A DNA stretch of 64,000 nt from an archaeon (GTDB lineage Archaea; Thermoproteota; Nitrososphaeria; Nitrososphaerales; Gagatemarchaeaceae). Location of the stretch: the NCBI GenBank assembly GCA_021786575.1, contig JAJYMY010000002.1:372001-436000 (forward strand). The letters run 5' to 3'. The position numbers and the translations under genes were made by a program. The notes below the pieces were generated by a model. That model did no database searches and was not told where the DNA came from. It worked only from the letters and a program-made list of their open reading frames with translations. Shown here piece after piece: positions 33,183 to 41,833 of the stretch. Numbering within the stretch: the stretch's first letter is position 1; each line of letters begins with the position of its first letter.

Positions 33183-34550
33183 CTACGCGCCTATTTCGAT
33201 GGGGACCCCCTTGGCTGGGATCTCGACTTTCCGCCCCCTCCGCCTGGACGTCGGGACGAAGGCGTCCGGGTGCTCTGTGTGAATGGGGACGACCTTGCCT
33301 GAACCCACCCTGTCGACCAGAGTGAACACCTCTCCCTCCGGGGCGTGGCCGGACGCGTGGAGCTGGGCATACCTGAAGCCGATGTGGTGGACCCAGTTCT
33401 TGATCACCGCCTCCTCCTTCTCTCCTTCTTCGTTGTATGCCTCTGTCGCGGAGTGTATGTACGTCCCTCCTCTGTCGGGCTCGATGTCGATTAGTTCCGG
33501 GAAGTCCCAAGACTCGAGATGGAGGAAGTAGTCTCTCTGGCCCTTCCTCACGTCTGCCGCCGTCACCCCTCGATTCAGAAACTGCCTCTCCCACTTGAAG
33601 TAGTCAGAGTCGTCGATTCGGCCAGACTTCTTCCGCTTCACATAGACATCTATGTCCTTCCCGACCTTCGGGACTTTCAACCTCGGGTCCGCCGTCAGTT
33701 TCTCCAGGATTATGGCAATCTTCATCGATACGACGAGCCTCCGCCCCGCGCTCTCGCAGGCCTCGAAGAACGTGTTGACCCTGTCGACGTCGTTCCCGCG
33801 GAACGACGAGAACACGAGGGCCTTCGCGCCGCCTACCAGCCTACGCGCCTCCTCGAGGACCGCCCTCTCCGACATCCTTGATTTCGCGTCCCCCTGGCCG
33901 ACCCTCGTTCCCTCAGTCAGGAGCGTGTCTGGCTTTTCCCTGCCGGCTTCCTCGATGAAGTCAAAGGTCATCTCCCCCGCCCGACCGTGGAACCTGAAGT
34001 CTCCTGTATAGGCCAACGTCCCTCCGCTCATGTGCACGACGAATCCATACGCCCCTGGGATGGAGTGGTCGACGTGGACAGGCACGAACTCCATCGGCCC
34101 GACCCTGAATCTCCCACCTGTCCTGAATCTCCTGATTTCATGGTCATCGAGGGGAGAACTCCTCGAGTCGCTGTATGCTTCGTGGATGAGCGACGTGGTC
34201 TCCCCGCAGTAGACCGGTATCTTCGGGTCGGTGTACGATATCCTCCCCGTGTGGTCCGAGTGGTAGTGGCTGAGGACTATGGCGTCCACCTCGGGGTCGC
34301 CGTAACGCAGGTCGGTGTTCTGGAGCGCCTTCTCGGAGTACAGCCCAGGTATCTCTGGGAGGAGCCCGAACTCGAACAGGTCGCCCGCCCCGTTGACCGC
34401 CCTCGGAGAGATGTTCCCGTCGAAGTAGTCTGCCCCGTCCGCGAACCCCGTCCCGAAGTCGAGCAGGACCTTGACCCCCCTGTCCTCCAGGAGGAACTTG
34501 TTCCCGCCAATCTCTCCTACGCCTCCGTAGCACGTGAGAGTGGGGGACAC
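33183..34550 (-). CDS. Metallo-beta-lactamase/beta-CASP ribonuclease (RNase J-like)
   Basis: This 455-residue protein carries the zinc site LSHYHSDHTG, HVDHSIPGAYGF and YTGDFRFHG of the metallo-beta-lactamase fold, plus beta-CASP features FSSFRGNDVDRV and LHASGHAPEGEV with a final IHTEHPDAF. Archaeal RNase J-type enzymes degrade RNA 5' to 3'; DNA-directed beta-CASP activity is possible but less likely. The start is GTG 34550. A TTAATTAG box about 28 nt upstream suggests leaderless transcription. The HAD gene follows 14 nt downstream. Confidence 0.85.
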   Translation of the reverse strand: MSPTLTCYGGVGEIGGNKFLLEDRGVKVLLDFGTGFADGADYFDGNISPRAVNGAGDLFEFGLLPEIPGLYSEKALQNTDLRYGDPEVDAIVLSHYHSDHTGRISYTDPKIPVYCGETTSLIHEAYSDSRSSPLDDHEIRRFRTGGRFRVGPMEFVPVHVDHSIPGAYGFVVHMSGGTLAYTGDFRFHGRAGEMTFDFIEEAGREKPDTLLTEGTRVGQGDAKSRMSERAVLEEARRLVGGAKALVFSSFRGNDVDRVNTFFEACESAGRRLVVSMKIAIILEKLTADPRLKVPKVGKDIDVYVKRKKSGRIDDSDYFKWERQFLNRGVTAADVRKGQRDYFLHLESWDFPELIDIEPDRGGTYIHSATEAYNEEGEKEEAVIKNWVHHIGFRYAQLHASGHAPEGEVFTLVDRVGSGKVVPIHTEHPDAFVPTSRRRGRKVEIPAKGVPIEIGA

Positions 34551-34667
34551 GGCTCGGAACCGGGCACGACACTAATTAATCCTTGCAGCGCACGACCTGG
34601 TGCCATTGCCGTTTGGGCTCGCGCGCCCGGCTGGCGGGACCATGCGGAGGACGCTTCCCCCGGGAAC

Positions 34668-34677
34668 AAATAAATAA
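34668..34677 (+). promoter_or_regulatory. TATA-like box before the small membrane protein gene
   Basis: AAATAAATAA is one of the few long AT runs in this GC-rich region. Its centre is about 29 nt from the TTG at 34702, right for a leaderless archaeal transcript. Confidence 0.5.
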
Positions 34678-34701
34678 GAACCTGGGAGGTCATCCACGGG
34701 G

Positions 34702-34830
34702 TTGTCTCCATTCCTGCCGGATCTGCAGGCGGCGGGTGCGGACACGCTCACGGCCATCGCGGTCCTCGTCGTAGCCATCGGGCTCGCGGGCCTAGCGATT
34801 CTCATCCTGTTCGCAAAGAAGAAGCTCTAG
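34702..34830 (+). CDS. Single-span membrane microprotein (42 residues)
   Basis: A short open frame from TTG 34702 to TAG 34828-34830 encodes 42 residues: a polar start (SPFLPDLQAAGAD), one strong hydrophobic helix (TAIAVLVVAIGLAGLAILI) and a basic end (FAKKKL). This topology is typical of small membrane-complex subunits. The TATA box at 34668-34677 with correct spacing supports real expression. The HAD phosphatase gene begins five bases downstream, so they likely share an mRNA. I cannot assign a family; a small subunit of a secretion, glycosylation or respiratory complex would fit. Confidence 0.6.
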   Translation: MSPFLPDLQAAGADTLTAIAVLVVAIGLAGLAILILFAKKKL

Positions 34831-34835
34831 GACCC

Positions 34836-35537
34836 ATGGCGTTAGGAGCCATCTTCGACCTCGACGGCACGCTCGTCACATTCAGGTTCGACCTCAGGAC
34901 TGCCAGGAAGGAAGTCATCAGGGAACTTGCGGACAGAGGGTACGACATGTCAGCACAGGACTCATCGGGCCCGACCCAGCGGCTGCTAGATGCAGCGAAG
35001 GCGCAGACGCCTAGCGGCGACGAGCCTCGCTTCGCGTGCGCGCGCAGGGCCGCCTTCGAGATCTTGGACAGGTACGAGGTCGCGGGGGTAAGCTCGACCG
35101 AGCCGTTCCCTGAGACCCGCGAGACCCTCGAAGAACTGTCCCGGAGCGGGGTCCGGATGGCAGTCCTGACCAACAGCGGAAGGAAGGCCGCTTCGGCTGA
35201 GCTTGAGCTCGCGGGGATCAGCGGCTACTTTGAATTCGTCCTCACCCGTGACGATACCGTTGTGATGAAGCCCGCACCTGAGGGCGTCGTCTTGGCGGCC
35301 TCCAGGCTGTGCCTCCCCAGAGATTCTACGTACTACATCGGCGACAGCCCCTACGACGTCCAGGCAGCGAAGGCTGCGAAGGTGAAGGTCATATCGGTGG
35401 CCACCGGCAGCTACCCCGCTGCGAGGCTGCGAGACGAGGGCGCGGACTACGCCGTCGCGTCTCTCGCCGATCTGAAACCGCTCTTCGCGGGCCTGAGAAG
35501 TCAGGGGGGAGCGGGAGGACGCGTTGGAGCTGACTGA
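34836..35537 (+). CDS. HAD-superfamily phosphatase (phosphoglycolate phosphatase-like)
   Basis: This 233-residue protein has clear HAD motifs: FDLDGTLVTF (I), AVLTNSGRK (II), MKPAPEGV (III Lys) and YYIGDSPYDVQAAKAA (IV). The helical cap lies between I and II, giving subfamily IA. Phosphoglycolate or a similar small phosphate ester is a likely substrate. ATG 34836. The following GMC gene starts 14 bp before its end in another frame. Confidence 0.85.
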   Translation: MALGAIFDLDGTLVTFRFDLRTARKEVIRELADRGYDMSAQDSSGPTQRLLDAAKAQTPSGDEPRFACARRAAFEILDRYEVAGVSSTEPFPETRETLEELSRSGVRMAVLTNSGRKAASAELELAGISGYFEFVLTRDDTVVMKPAPEGVVLAASRLCLPRDSTYYIGDSPYDVQAAKAAKVKVISVATGSYPAARLRDEGADYAVASLADLKPLFAGLRSQGGAGGRVGAD

Positions 35538-36276
35538 TGCCGAGAGGGCAACCCTGAAGGCGCTCTGCGACACCCTCTTCCCATCGATTCCTGGAGGTTC
35601 TGACTTCCTCAGACTGAGCGCCTCCGACCTAGCCATCGAATCTTCCCTCGCCGAAGCGGTGGAACGCTCACTCCAGCCGGGGAGCGCAAGGGACTTCCGA
35701 AGGATGCTGAGAGCGGTCGACAGCCCGGCCTACAACTTCATCCTCTCAGGGAGGCCGGTGAAGTTCTCGAGCCTGGGCTCAGGAGCGAGGGAGAGGTACC
35801 TCCAAGCCTGGAGGGACAGCCCCTTCGCCCTGAAGCGGACCGCTTTCCAGGCGGTCAAGCGTCTCGCCCTGTTCATAGCTTACGCGTCACCCGGTCTCGA
35901 CGGGAGGAATCCAAGCTGGGGGGCGCTTGGTTACCCCGGCCCTTCCCGCGACCCCCCGGTCCCCACGCCCGAGAATCTCCTCCTGAAACCCATTCCGGTC
36001 GACGCAGACGCAAAGATGAGCTGCGACGTGGTGGTGGTCGGCTCTGGTGCCGGGGGCGGGGCTGTCGCCGAGTCCCTGTCCGGCGCTGGATATGACGTGC
36101 TCGTGCTGGAGCAGGGACCGTACGACACGTCCACCACCTTCAGGCAGGACGAGATGGGCATGATGCAAAGGCTGTTCCAACAGGGCGGGACGGCTGCCAC
36201 CGTGGACCTCTCCTTCGTCCTCCTCGCAGGGCGGGGGGCGGGGGGCGGTACGACGGTGAACTGGATACCTGCCTGA
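35524..36276 (+). CDS. GMC oxidoreductase, N-terminal ORF of a split gene
   Basis: TTG 35524 gives 250 residues. Residues ~1-140 resemble the helical domain fused to GMC-type alcohol oxidases (LKALCDTLFPSIPGG start, as in gluconate 2-dehydrogenase subunit 3-like regions). Residues ~165-200 hold the FAD-binding CDVVVVGSGAGGGAVAESLSGAGYDVLVLEQG. The frame stops right after the second GMC landmark (GRGAGGGTTVNW). The next ORF begins with an ATG that overlaps this stop (TGATG) and carries the rest of the protein. This is either a frameshift or a translationally coupled two-chain enzyme. Confidence 0.75.
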   Translation: MELTDAERATLKALCDTLFPSIPGGSDFLRLSASDLAIESSLAEAVERSLQPGSARDFRRMLRAVDSPAYNFILSGRPVKFSSLGSGARERYLQAWRDSPFALKRTAFQAVKRLALFIAYASPGLDGRNPSWGALGYPGPSRDPPVPTPENLLLKPIPVDADAKMSCDVVVVGSGAGGGAVAESLSGAGYDVLVLEQGPYDTSTTFRQDEMGMMQRLFQQGGTAATVDLSFVLLAGRGAGGGTTVNWIPA

Positions 36277-37544
36277 TGCCCCCGAAGCGGGTCCTCTCGG
36301 AGTGGGAGGCTGAGTTCGGCATCGCCGGGGTCACTGGCGAGGGCTTCGCAGCCCTCCTTGACGACGTCTGGGCCGGCCTGAAGGTCAACGGCTTGGAGAG
36401 CCAGCTCAACGGCAACAACAAAGTGCTCTGGGACGGGTGCAGGGCGCTCGGATACGAAGAGGGGACCGACTACCACCTGATCCAGCGTAACGCTACGGGG
36501 TGCCGCCAGCGGTGCGACTTCTGCACCTACGGATGCATCTACACTGCGAAACAGTCAACGGCCCTCACTTTCCTGCCAAGAGCCCAAGCCACCGGGGCCA
36601 GGTTCATATTCAACGCTAGGGCCGAGCGAGTTGAGATCGAAGGGGGCGTAGCGAAGGGGGTCGTCGCGACATGCGTTTCCGGGGGGAGGACGCACACCCT
36701 CGAGGTGAGCGCCAAGGCGGTGGTCGTCGCAGCGGGGGGCATCGAGACCCCTGCGCTCCTGCTTAGGTCCGGCGTGAAGGACAGGGGCGTGGGGGCCTAC
36801 CTCAGGCTCGACCCGACGGCCGCAGTGGGAGGGATTTTCGAGCACCCTGTCATGCCCTGGAGCGGTCCTCCGCAGACCGTGGCCGTGTGGAAGCACATAG
36901 ACCTAGACGGGACGTACCACGGCTTCTGGGTCGAAGCTGCCCCCGCCCACCCCGGGCTCTTCGCCCTCTCCATCCCGTGGGTGAGCGGAAGAGACCACAA
37001 GGATTTCATGGCCAGATATTACGCGCGCTCATCGGCGTCGATCGTGCTCCTCAGAGAGCGGAGCTCGGGGCGCGTCTCCATCGACAGGGACGGCTTCCCG
37101 CGTGTGACGTACGACATGGAGTCGGCAGACAGGGACACCATGGTCCGGGGGATGGAAGAGACTGCCAGGATCCTAGCCGCCGCTGGCGCCGTCGGCATCT
37201 GGACCACTCACAACTCCCAGGTCTTCGCCGGGGACGGGAAGGCCAAGGTCGGAGAGCCCGAGCTCGACAGGTTCGCCGAAGACCTCAGGAGAGAAGGGGT
37301 GGTTTACAACAGGATGATGCTCTACAGCGCGCACATAATGGGGTCCTGTAGGATGAGCTCCGACCCGTCATTGGGCCCTACCTCTCCCACCGGAGAGCTG
37401 CACACGGTGTCAAACCTGTTCATAGGGGACGCATGCGTCTTCCCCACCACCCCCGCCGTCAACCCCATGATTTCGATAATGGCCATGGCGAAGCGGACCG
37501 CGGAATCCATAAAGCTGACCATGAAGGAGAAACGTCGGTCATAG
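36276..37544 (+). CDS. GMC oxidoreductase, C-terminal ORF of a split gene
   Basis: This 422-residue ORF starts at the ATG in TGATG and resumes at the point expected in an intact GMC enzyme (PPKRVLSEWEAEFG). It contains GCRQRCDFCTYGCIYTAKQST, the flavoprotein AKAVVVAAGGIETPALLLRSG and the C-terminal active-site segment SAHIMGSCRMSSDP, then VNPMISIMAMAKRTAE with the conserved His/Asn region. With the upstream ORF it makes about 670 residues, the length of long-chain alcohol oxidase/FAO-type members. The electron acceptor and substrate are unknown. Confidence 0.78.
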   Translation: MPPKRVLSEWEAEFGIAGVTGEGFAALLDDVWAGLKVNGLESQLNGNNKVLWDGCRALGYEEGTDYHLIQRNATGCRQRCDFCTYGCIYTAKQSTALTFLPRAQATGARFIFNARAERVEIEGGVAKGVVATCVSGGRTHTLEVSAKAVVVAAGGIETPALLLRSGVKDRGVGAYLRLDPTAAVGGIFEHPVMPWSGPPQTVAVWKHIDLDGTYHGFWVEAAPAHPGLFALSIPWVSGRDHKDFMARYYARSSASIVLLRERSSGRVSIDRDGFPRVTYDMESADRDTMVRGMEETARILAAAGAVGIWTTHNSQVFAGDGKAKVGEPELDRFAEDLRREGVVYNRMMLYSAHIMGSCRMSSDPSLGPTSPTGELHTVSNLFIGDACVFPTTPAVNPMISIMAMAKRTAESIKLTMKEKRRS

Positions 37545-37546
37545 AG

Positions 37547-37906
37547 ATGCCAAGCGAGAGAGTCAGCGCGCCGTACTACATCGTCGGCCTACCCGAGGAG
37601 CCCTTGGAGGCCACAGAGGCAAAGGCGAAGTTCGAGAGGCTGTCCGGAGACCTCTGCAGGGTCTACCCGTTCATCGAGGAGATAAGAGCGGTGGTGAAGT
37701 CGAAGAAGCAGGCAGGCGACCATGCCAGGTATGAGGTCTCGGTCGAAATCTACACACCGCGCGACACCCACTCCTTCACCGAAACCGGGTACAACCTCGC
37801 GAAGGTCTTCGAGACAATGGGCCCGAAGATGAAACGGATCTTGTCTTCGAAGCGGTCCAAGGTCACATCGACCGGGGGGGATAGCCCCCGGAAGGGTTCC
37901 CCTTAG
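37547..37906 (+). CDS. Small alpha/beta protein, possibly HPF/RaiA-like
   Basis: ATG 37547 gives 119 residues. Predicted order: helix with an Arg/Glu-rich face, strand IEEIRAVVKSKK, strand YEVSVEIYTPRDT, then a long helix TGYNLAKVFETMGPKMKRILSSK with a basic Ser/Lys tail. That beta-beta-alpha layout recalls ribosome hibernation factor (HPF/RaiA) domains, but no diagnostic motif is seen, so this is only a hint. It follows the GMC ORF by two bases and overlaps the aminopeptidase stop by 4 bp. Confidence 0.55.
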   Translation: MPSERVSAPYYIVGLPEEPLEATEAKAKFERLSGDLCRVYPFIEEIRAVVKSKKQAGDHARYEVSVEIYTPRDTHSFTETGYNLAKVFETMGPKMKRILSSKRSKVTSTGGDSPRKGSP

Positions 37907-40401
37907 GCTGCCGCCCTGGCAGCCGTCCGCCTGACCTCGCTTCTGAGCTCCTCCACCTCCGACCTGAGCCTTTCAAGTTCCTCCGCCGGGCCCACCGAGG
38001 CCGCAAGTTCGTGGTAAAGCTGGAGGGCTTTCCTCTTGAGCCCAGGGCGGAGGTCTGATTTCGAGACTACCTTGAGCGTGTCGAGGAACCTCCTATCTTG
38101 GAGTTGCTTTATCACGTTGGTCAGTAGGAGCTGCCTGACCCTGAACTCCTTGTCGTGCAGGAGGATCTCCTTGAGGACCGTCAGCTCTTCGTCGGTGATC
38201 GAACCTCTCTCTTTGATCGCCTTCAGGGCGCCTATCCTGACCCTGGTCGGGTTCCCATAAGCGAGAGAATCCTTCACTATCTTCCTCGCATCCTCGTCCT
38301 TGAGCTTCCCCATCGCGGCGACGCAGGCCTCCGCCAAGGTCTCGTTGGCGGTGTGAACCCGCGCCGCGTCCTTGAGGTGCGGGAGCGCTCCTTCGGGCCA
38401 AGCTTTCGCCAGGCTGAGGGCAGCTTCGCATCGGACGTATGGGCTCTCGTCCTCCTTCAGCAGGGTGAGCAGCCTCTCTCTCGCTCTCTCGTCCTTGAAC
38501 CCTCCGAGCGCCGCTGCAATCCCCCTCCTTGCCCGCCTGTCCTTGGGGGGTTCCAACCTGAGAAGTGCTTCGAGGGCCGCGTCGGTGCCGATTTCGCCCA
38601 AGGCCTTCAGGGCGGACGCCCTCACGTGCCAGAACTGCTCCTTCGACGCAGCTTTGGCCAGTCCTGCTATCGCCGTCGCGTCTTTCAGCTCGCCGAGCCT
38701 CTTGGCAGCCTGCGCTCTGCTAAGCGCGTCCTCGCTCTGCTCCAACTGGCTGAGCAGCATCCCTATGCTCTTGTCGAACTTCACCCTCTTCAGGAGCCAT
38801 CTTCTCGGGTCGAATTCGACGATGGTCGGCTTCGAATCGAGCCTGAAACTGAGCGTCTGGTTGGCTGAATCCAAGAGCACTCGATGGCTCTCTCTCCTCC
38901 CCCCTATGTAGAACACGACCTCGCAGGGGAGCTTGAAGACAGGGGTCCCGTCGTCTGTCTTCTGTGTCTGCGCCACCCTGAGGGTGGCGATCGAAGTGGC
39001 GTCGTCCCAGGCGTATGATACGTCGAACTCCGGGTGGCCCGGCCTGTAGAACGACTGCTCGAAGTACTCCTCGAGTTGCATCCCGCTCGCCTTCTCCATG
39101 GCCCGCCTGAAATCAACGGTCTCGGCCGTCGAGAGCGCATGCGCCTTCAGGTATTCCGATATGCCCCTGAAGAAAGAGGCGTCCCCTACCACGTACCTGA
39201 GCTCGTGGAGCCTGGATGCCCCTTTGGGATAGAGGTGGCTGTCGAAGAGGTCGTCGGGCCAGACGTAGTCTCTTTCTACAATGGGCCTCCTGTAGTCCTT
39301 CTCGTCCTCTTCGAAGTAGTCCTCTGTCCTGGCGTCGAGATGCCAGAGCATCTCCTCTGTCCCACGCGTCTTCTCGAGGTATAGCTCTTGGAAGTAAGAC
39401 GCGAAGCCTTCGTTCAGCCATGCGTGGGGCCAGTCGGCGCAGGTGACGTAGTCTCCGAACCATTGGTGGGCTAGTTCATGAGACACGAGGTCCACTGGCC
39501 TCTGAGTGACGTTCGAGTAGCTCACCGAGAAGTCCTCCTCCGAAGCTGCGTCTGGGAAGTAGTTGTTGGCCAGAGTGGTCGCGTTCAGGTTCTCCTCCCC
39601 TCCCGCCACGAAGTCCTCCACCGCGGTCTGGTCATATTTGGCGTAGGGATATCTGACCCCGGTGAGGTCTTCGAAGACCTCCAGCATCTTCGGGGTCTCG
39701 CCGAAGTACCTCAGCGCGTCCTCTCTCTTGGACTCAGAGAAGTTATAGTTGAGAGGAACCCCCCTGGACGCCTGACTGATGACGTCAAACCTCCCTGCGA
39801 CGAAGGACGTGAGATAGCATGAGTGCGGAGTCTCCTCCAGCCAATGGAACGTGGCCGTTTCACCTTCGACCTTCGTCGAAAGGAGCTTCCCGTTCGATAT
39901 CACTCTGAACTCCTTGGGAACCGTCAGCACCAGCTCGCTGCTCGATTTGTCCCCGGGGTGGTCGTGGCAAGGGAACCAATAGCGCGACTCCTCCGGTTCG
40001 GTGTGTGTCCACGCCTGGACCTCCTTCTCCGGGTGCTCGATGTCGGGGCCGGTGAAGTACACCCCGACGCTTGGCGACGAGCTGTACTCGACCAGTATCT
40101 TCCGCCTCCTGCTGCCGCCCTGACCAAGCGGCACCTCGAGCTTCGAGCCGTCGTATCCGAAGACCGCCTCCTCTCCGTCCACTGTGACCTTCGACACCTC
40201 CAGGCCGCAGGCGTCCAACGTGGCCATCTTCAGCCCGTCCCTTGTCGGCTCTATCTCAATCGTGCACCGCCCCGAAATCCTCTTCTTCTCGAAGTCGACA
40301 GCGAGCTCTATCTTCGTGTGGTGGGTGTGGAACTCGAGAGGCGGCGCGTAGTGGCGTCTCGACTCAGGCAGGTGAAAGGACTTGTGCGGTGCTTGTACCA
40401 T
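37903..40401 (-). CDS. M1-family aminopeptidase with C-terminal HEAT-like repeats
   Basis: ATG 40401 gives about 832 residues; a TTG at 40428 is nine codons upstream. The zinc site is intact: HELAHQWFGD with the third ligand in WLNEGFASYF 18 residues on. The exopeptidase GxMEN motif reads GGEEN, with Glu for Met. An N-terminal beta domain (about 20-210) precedes the peptidase. From about residue 570 there are at least six HEAT-like helical repeats (AAKRLGELKDATAIAGLAKAA and similar), then a short coiled coil. It trims N-terminal residues from peptides; the repeats may bind protein partners. Confidence 0.88.
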   Translation of the reverse strand: MVQAPHKSFHLPESRRHYAPPLEFHTHHTKIELAVDFEKKRISGRCTIEIEPTRDGLKMATLDACGLEVSKVTVDGEEAVFGYDGSKLEVPLGQGGSRRRKILVEYSSSPSVGVYFTGPDIEHPEKEVQAWTHTEPEESRYWFPCHDHPGDKSSSELVLTVPKEFRVISNGKLLSTKVEGETATFHWLEETPHSCYLTSFVAGRFDVISQASRGVPLNYNFSESKREDALRYFGETPKMLEVFEDLTGVRYPYAKYDQTAVEDFVAGGEENLNATTLANNYFPDAASEEDFSVSYSNVTQRPVDLVSHELAHQWFGDYVTCADWPHAWLNEGFASYFQELYLEKTRGTEEMLWHLDARTEDYFEEDEKDYRRPIVERDYVWPDDLFDSHLYPKGASRLHELRYVVGDASFFRGISEYLKAHALSTAETVDFRRAMEKASGMQLEEYFEQSFYRPGHPEFDVSYAWDDATSIATLRVAQTQKTDDGTPVFKLPCEVVFYIGGRRESHRVLLDSANQTLSFRLDSKPTIVEFDPRRWLLKRVKFDKSIGMLLSQLEQSEDALSRAQAAKRLGELKDATAIAGLAKAASKEQFWHVRASALKALGEIGTDAALEALLRLEPPKDRRARRGIAAALGGFKDERARERLLTLLKEDESPYVRCEAALSLAKAWPEGALPHLKDAARVHTANETLAEACVAAMGKLKDEDARKIVKDSLAYGNPTRVRIGALKAIKERGSITDEELTVLKEILLHDKEFRVRQLLLTNVIKQLQDRRFLDTLKVVSKSDLRPGLKRKALQLYHELAASVGPAEELERLRSEVEELRSEVRRTAARAAA

Positions 40402-40599
40402 GGGCCTTCTGCCTCCCCTGAGGCTCAAAAGACTTTCGAGGTCGCGATGTCTGGCCTTGAGGCTACCTGCATGTCGTGCTTGAGTCCCTTGCGTACCCGA
40501 AAACCCAAGCGCGGCGGCTCTAGCTTCCCTCAGTCAGGGGGATAGAGCGACGCTCGGGCTCCAACCCTTTTATCTCAGGCGTGTAGAAATCTGTCAGGG

Positions 40600-41022
40600 T
40601 TGCCTCAGGTAGGAGAGTGGGAGTCGCTCGGACAGGTCATGAGCGCAGGGGCGGCCTTCTTCGGGTTGATCTACGAATCTCCACGCCTGGTTGTGCTCGC
40701 ACTCACCTTCAGGGGGGCCATCGTCCCTCCTCCCTCGCCAGAAGCGGCGGTCGGGTTGGCAGGATTGGCGCTCGCGGGGTTCGGGTCCCTCGTCGGCATC
40801 GCTGTCGGCCATCTGAGGAGACCCGACGGCGACGTCGGGGTTTCTCTACTCTTCTGGATGGATTTCTTCGTCCTCGTGTTGGGGGACGCAGTCTTCTACA
40901 CCCTCAACCCTGCGGCGGCTTTGGTGATGTTGCTTGGGGTGGTCCCCGCTGCTCTGACTGGCGCAGCGCTGGTGGTGGCGCCACGGGGTTCGCCTAAGCA
41001 TGCGCATGCCGACGGGCTCTGA
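40600..41022 (+). CDS. Small integral membrane protein of unknown function
   Basis: TTG 40600 gives 140 residues with three to four hydrophobic helices (LVVLALTFRGAIV; AAVGLAGLALAGFGSLVGIAVG; LLFWMDFFVLVLGDAVFYTL; LVMLLGVVPAALTGAALVV). A CTTTTATC box about 28 nt upstream supports this start. Its stop is followed directly by the ATG of the AsnC-domain gene, so the two share an mRNA. No family was recognised. Confidence 0.62.
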   Translation: MPQVGEWESLGQVMSAGAAFFGLIYESPRLVVLALTFRGAIVPPPSPEAAVGLAGLALAGFGSLVGIAVGHLRRPDGDVGVSLLFWMDFFVLVLGDAVFYTLNPAAALVMLLGVVPAALTGAALVVAPRGSPKHAHADGL

Positions 41023-41292
41023 ATGGGGACCTGGTTGGCCCGAGTCTTCGCCTTTGTGAACATCTTCGTGGACTCGGGGTCGACGTCTTCGGTGATCGAG
41101 GAGCTTCAAAGGCTGCCAGGCCTTGAGGAGCTCTACGAGGTGGCAGGTGAGTTCGATATCGTCACGATATTCTCTGCCCGCGACCTAGGCGAGTTCAGGG
41201 ACATCTTGGTGAACAAGATAACGACCATCAAGGGGGTCAGGAGCACAGTAACCGACATCGTCCTACACTCCCACAGGCCGCGTCTCGCATGA
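41023..41292 (+). CDS. Stand-alone Lrp/AsnC ligand-binding (RAM) domain protein
   Basis: This 89-residue protein lacks a helix-turn-helix and corresponds to the C-terminal RAM/AsnC domain: FAFVNIFVDSGSTSSVIEEL, LPGLEELYEVAGEFDIVTIF and the final STVTDIVLHS. Such small proteins bind amino acids and form oligomers, and may act with full-length Lrp regulators. It begins immediately at the stop of the upstream membrane protein gene, with no spacer. Confidence 0.8.
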   Translation: MGTWLARVFAFVNIFVDSGSTSSVIEELQRLPGLEELYEVAGEFDIVTIFSARDLGEFRDILVNKITTIKGVRSTVTDIVLHSHRPRLA

Positions 41293-41404
41293 CCCAGGCG
41301 ACGGGCGGGGGGACACAAACGAGGTCTTCGGAGAGCTCGGAGGCCGCGACCCGGCCAACGCAGACGGCCCTGGCTCGAGCGCTCGTCCCGGCCTATATTC
41401 TGCG

Positions 41405-41420
41405 GATATTCTGAAATATC
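41405..41420. promoter_or_regulatory. Palindrome upstream of the membrane protein gene at 41441
   Basis: GATATT, four bases, AATATC is a perfect 16-bp inverted repeat ending 20 nt before the ATG. It overlaps the region where a TATA box is expected, so it may be the TATA region itself, an operator, or both. Confidence 0.4.
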
Positions 41421-41440
41421 GTTCTGCCGCGAGGGGGGCG

Positions 41441-41833
41441 ATGAACTCTCTGCCGAGGGTAATCCAATTCGTCATCATCTTCGCGGCGCTCTTCGGCGTC
41501 CCCTTCCTCTATGAGGTCCGACCGGTGCTCCCGTCCGACGTCTTCTACTCCGTCGCCTTCGGCGAGGCACTCTTCGTGGTCGACGCAGCACTCACGTTCA
41601 TCCGGCCGAGGGCCTCCTACTACCTAGGCCTGTTGCTCGCCGCGGTCGCCTTCGCGGCGACCGTCACTCAGCCCGCCCACTATCAGCTGGTCGCGAGCGG
41701 CGACGTCTCTGCGGCTGCGACGATATTCGTCGGACTGGCAGCCGAGATGACGCTCATGGTCCTCGTGCCATGGTACTTGGTGTCCTCGCGGGCGAAGAGC
41801 CCCGGGGCGGACGCAGACCCTGCGCGGTCTTAG
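41441..41833 (+). CDS. Small integral membrane protein of unknown function
   Basis: This 130-residue protein has four predicted helices (VIQFVIIFAALFGVPFLY; VFYSVAFGEALFVVDAALTFI; YYLGLLLAAVAFAATVT; AATIFVGLAAEMTLMVLVPWYLV). A purine-rich GAGGGGGGC stretch just before ATG 41441 may be a ribosome-binding site, which is unusual in this window. No family was recognised. It overlaps the stop of the convergent PurD-like gene by 4 bp. Confidence 0.62.
   Translation: MNSLPRVIQFVIIFAALFGVPFLYEVRPVLPSDVFYSVAFGEALFVVDAALTFIRPRASYYLGLLLAAVAFAATVTQPAHYQLVASGDVSAAATIFVGLAAEMTLMVLVPWYLVSSRAKSPGADADPARS

Noticed and set aside
36225-36250. Frameshift of the GMC gene in the G-rich runs
   Set aside because: The frame stays correct through GRGAGGGTTVNW, so any frame change must lie after 36258.
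37547-37906. Firm call as ribosome hibernation factor
   Set aside because: Only the secondary-structure order fits; no diagnostic residues were seen.
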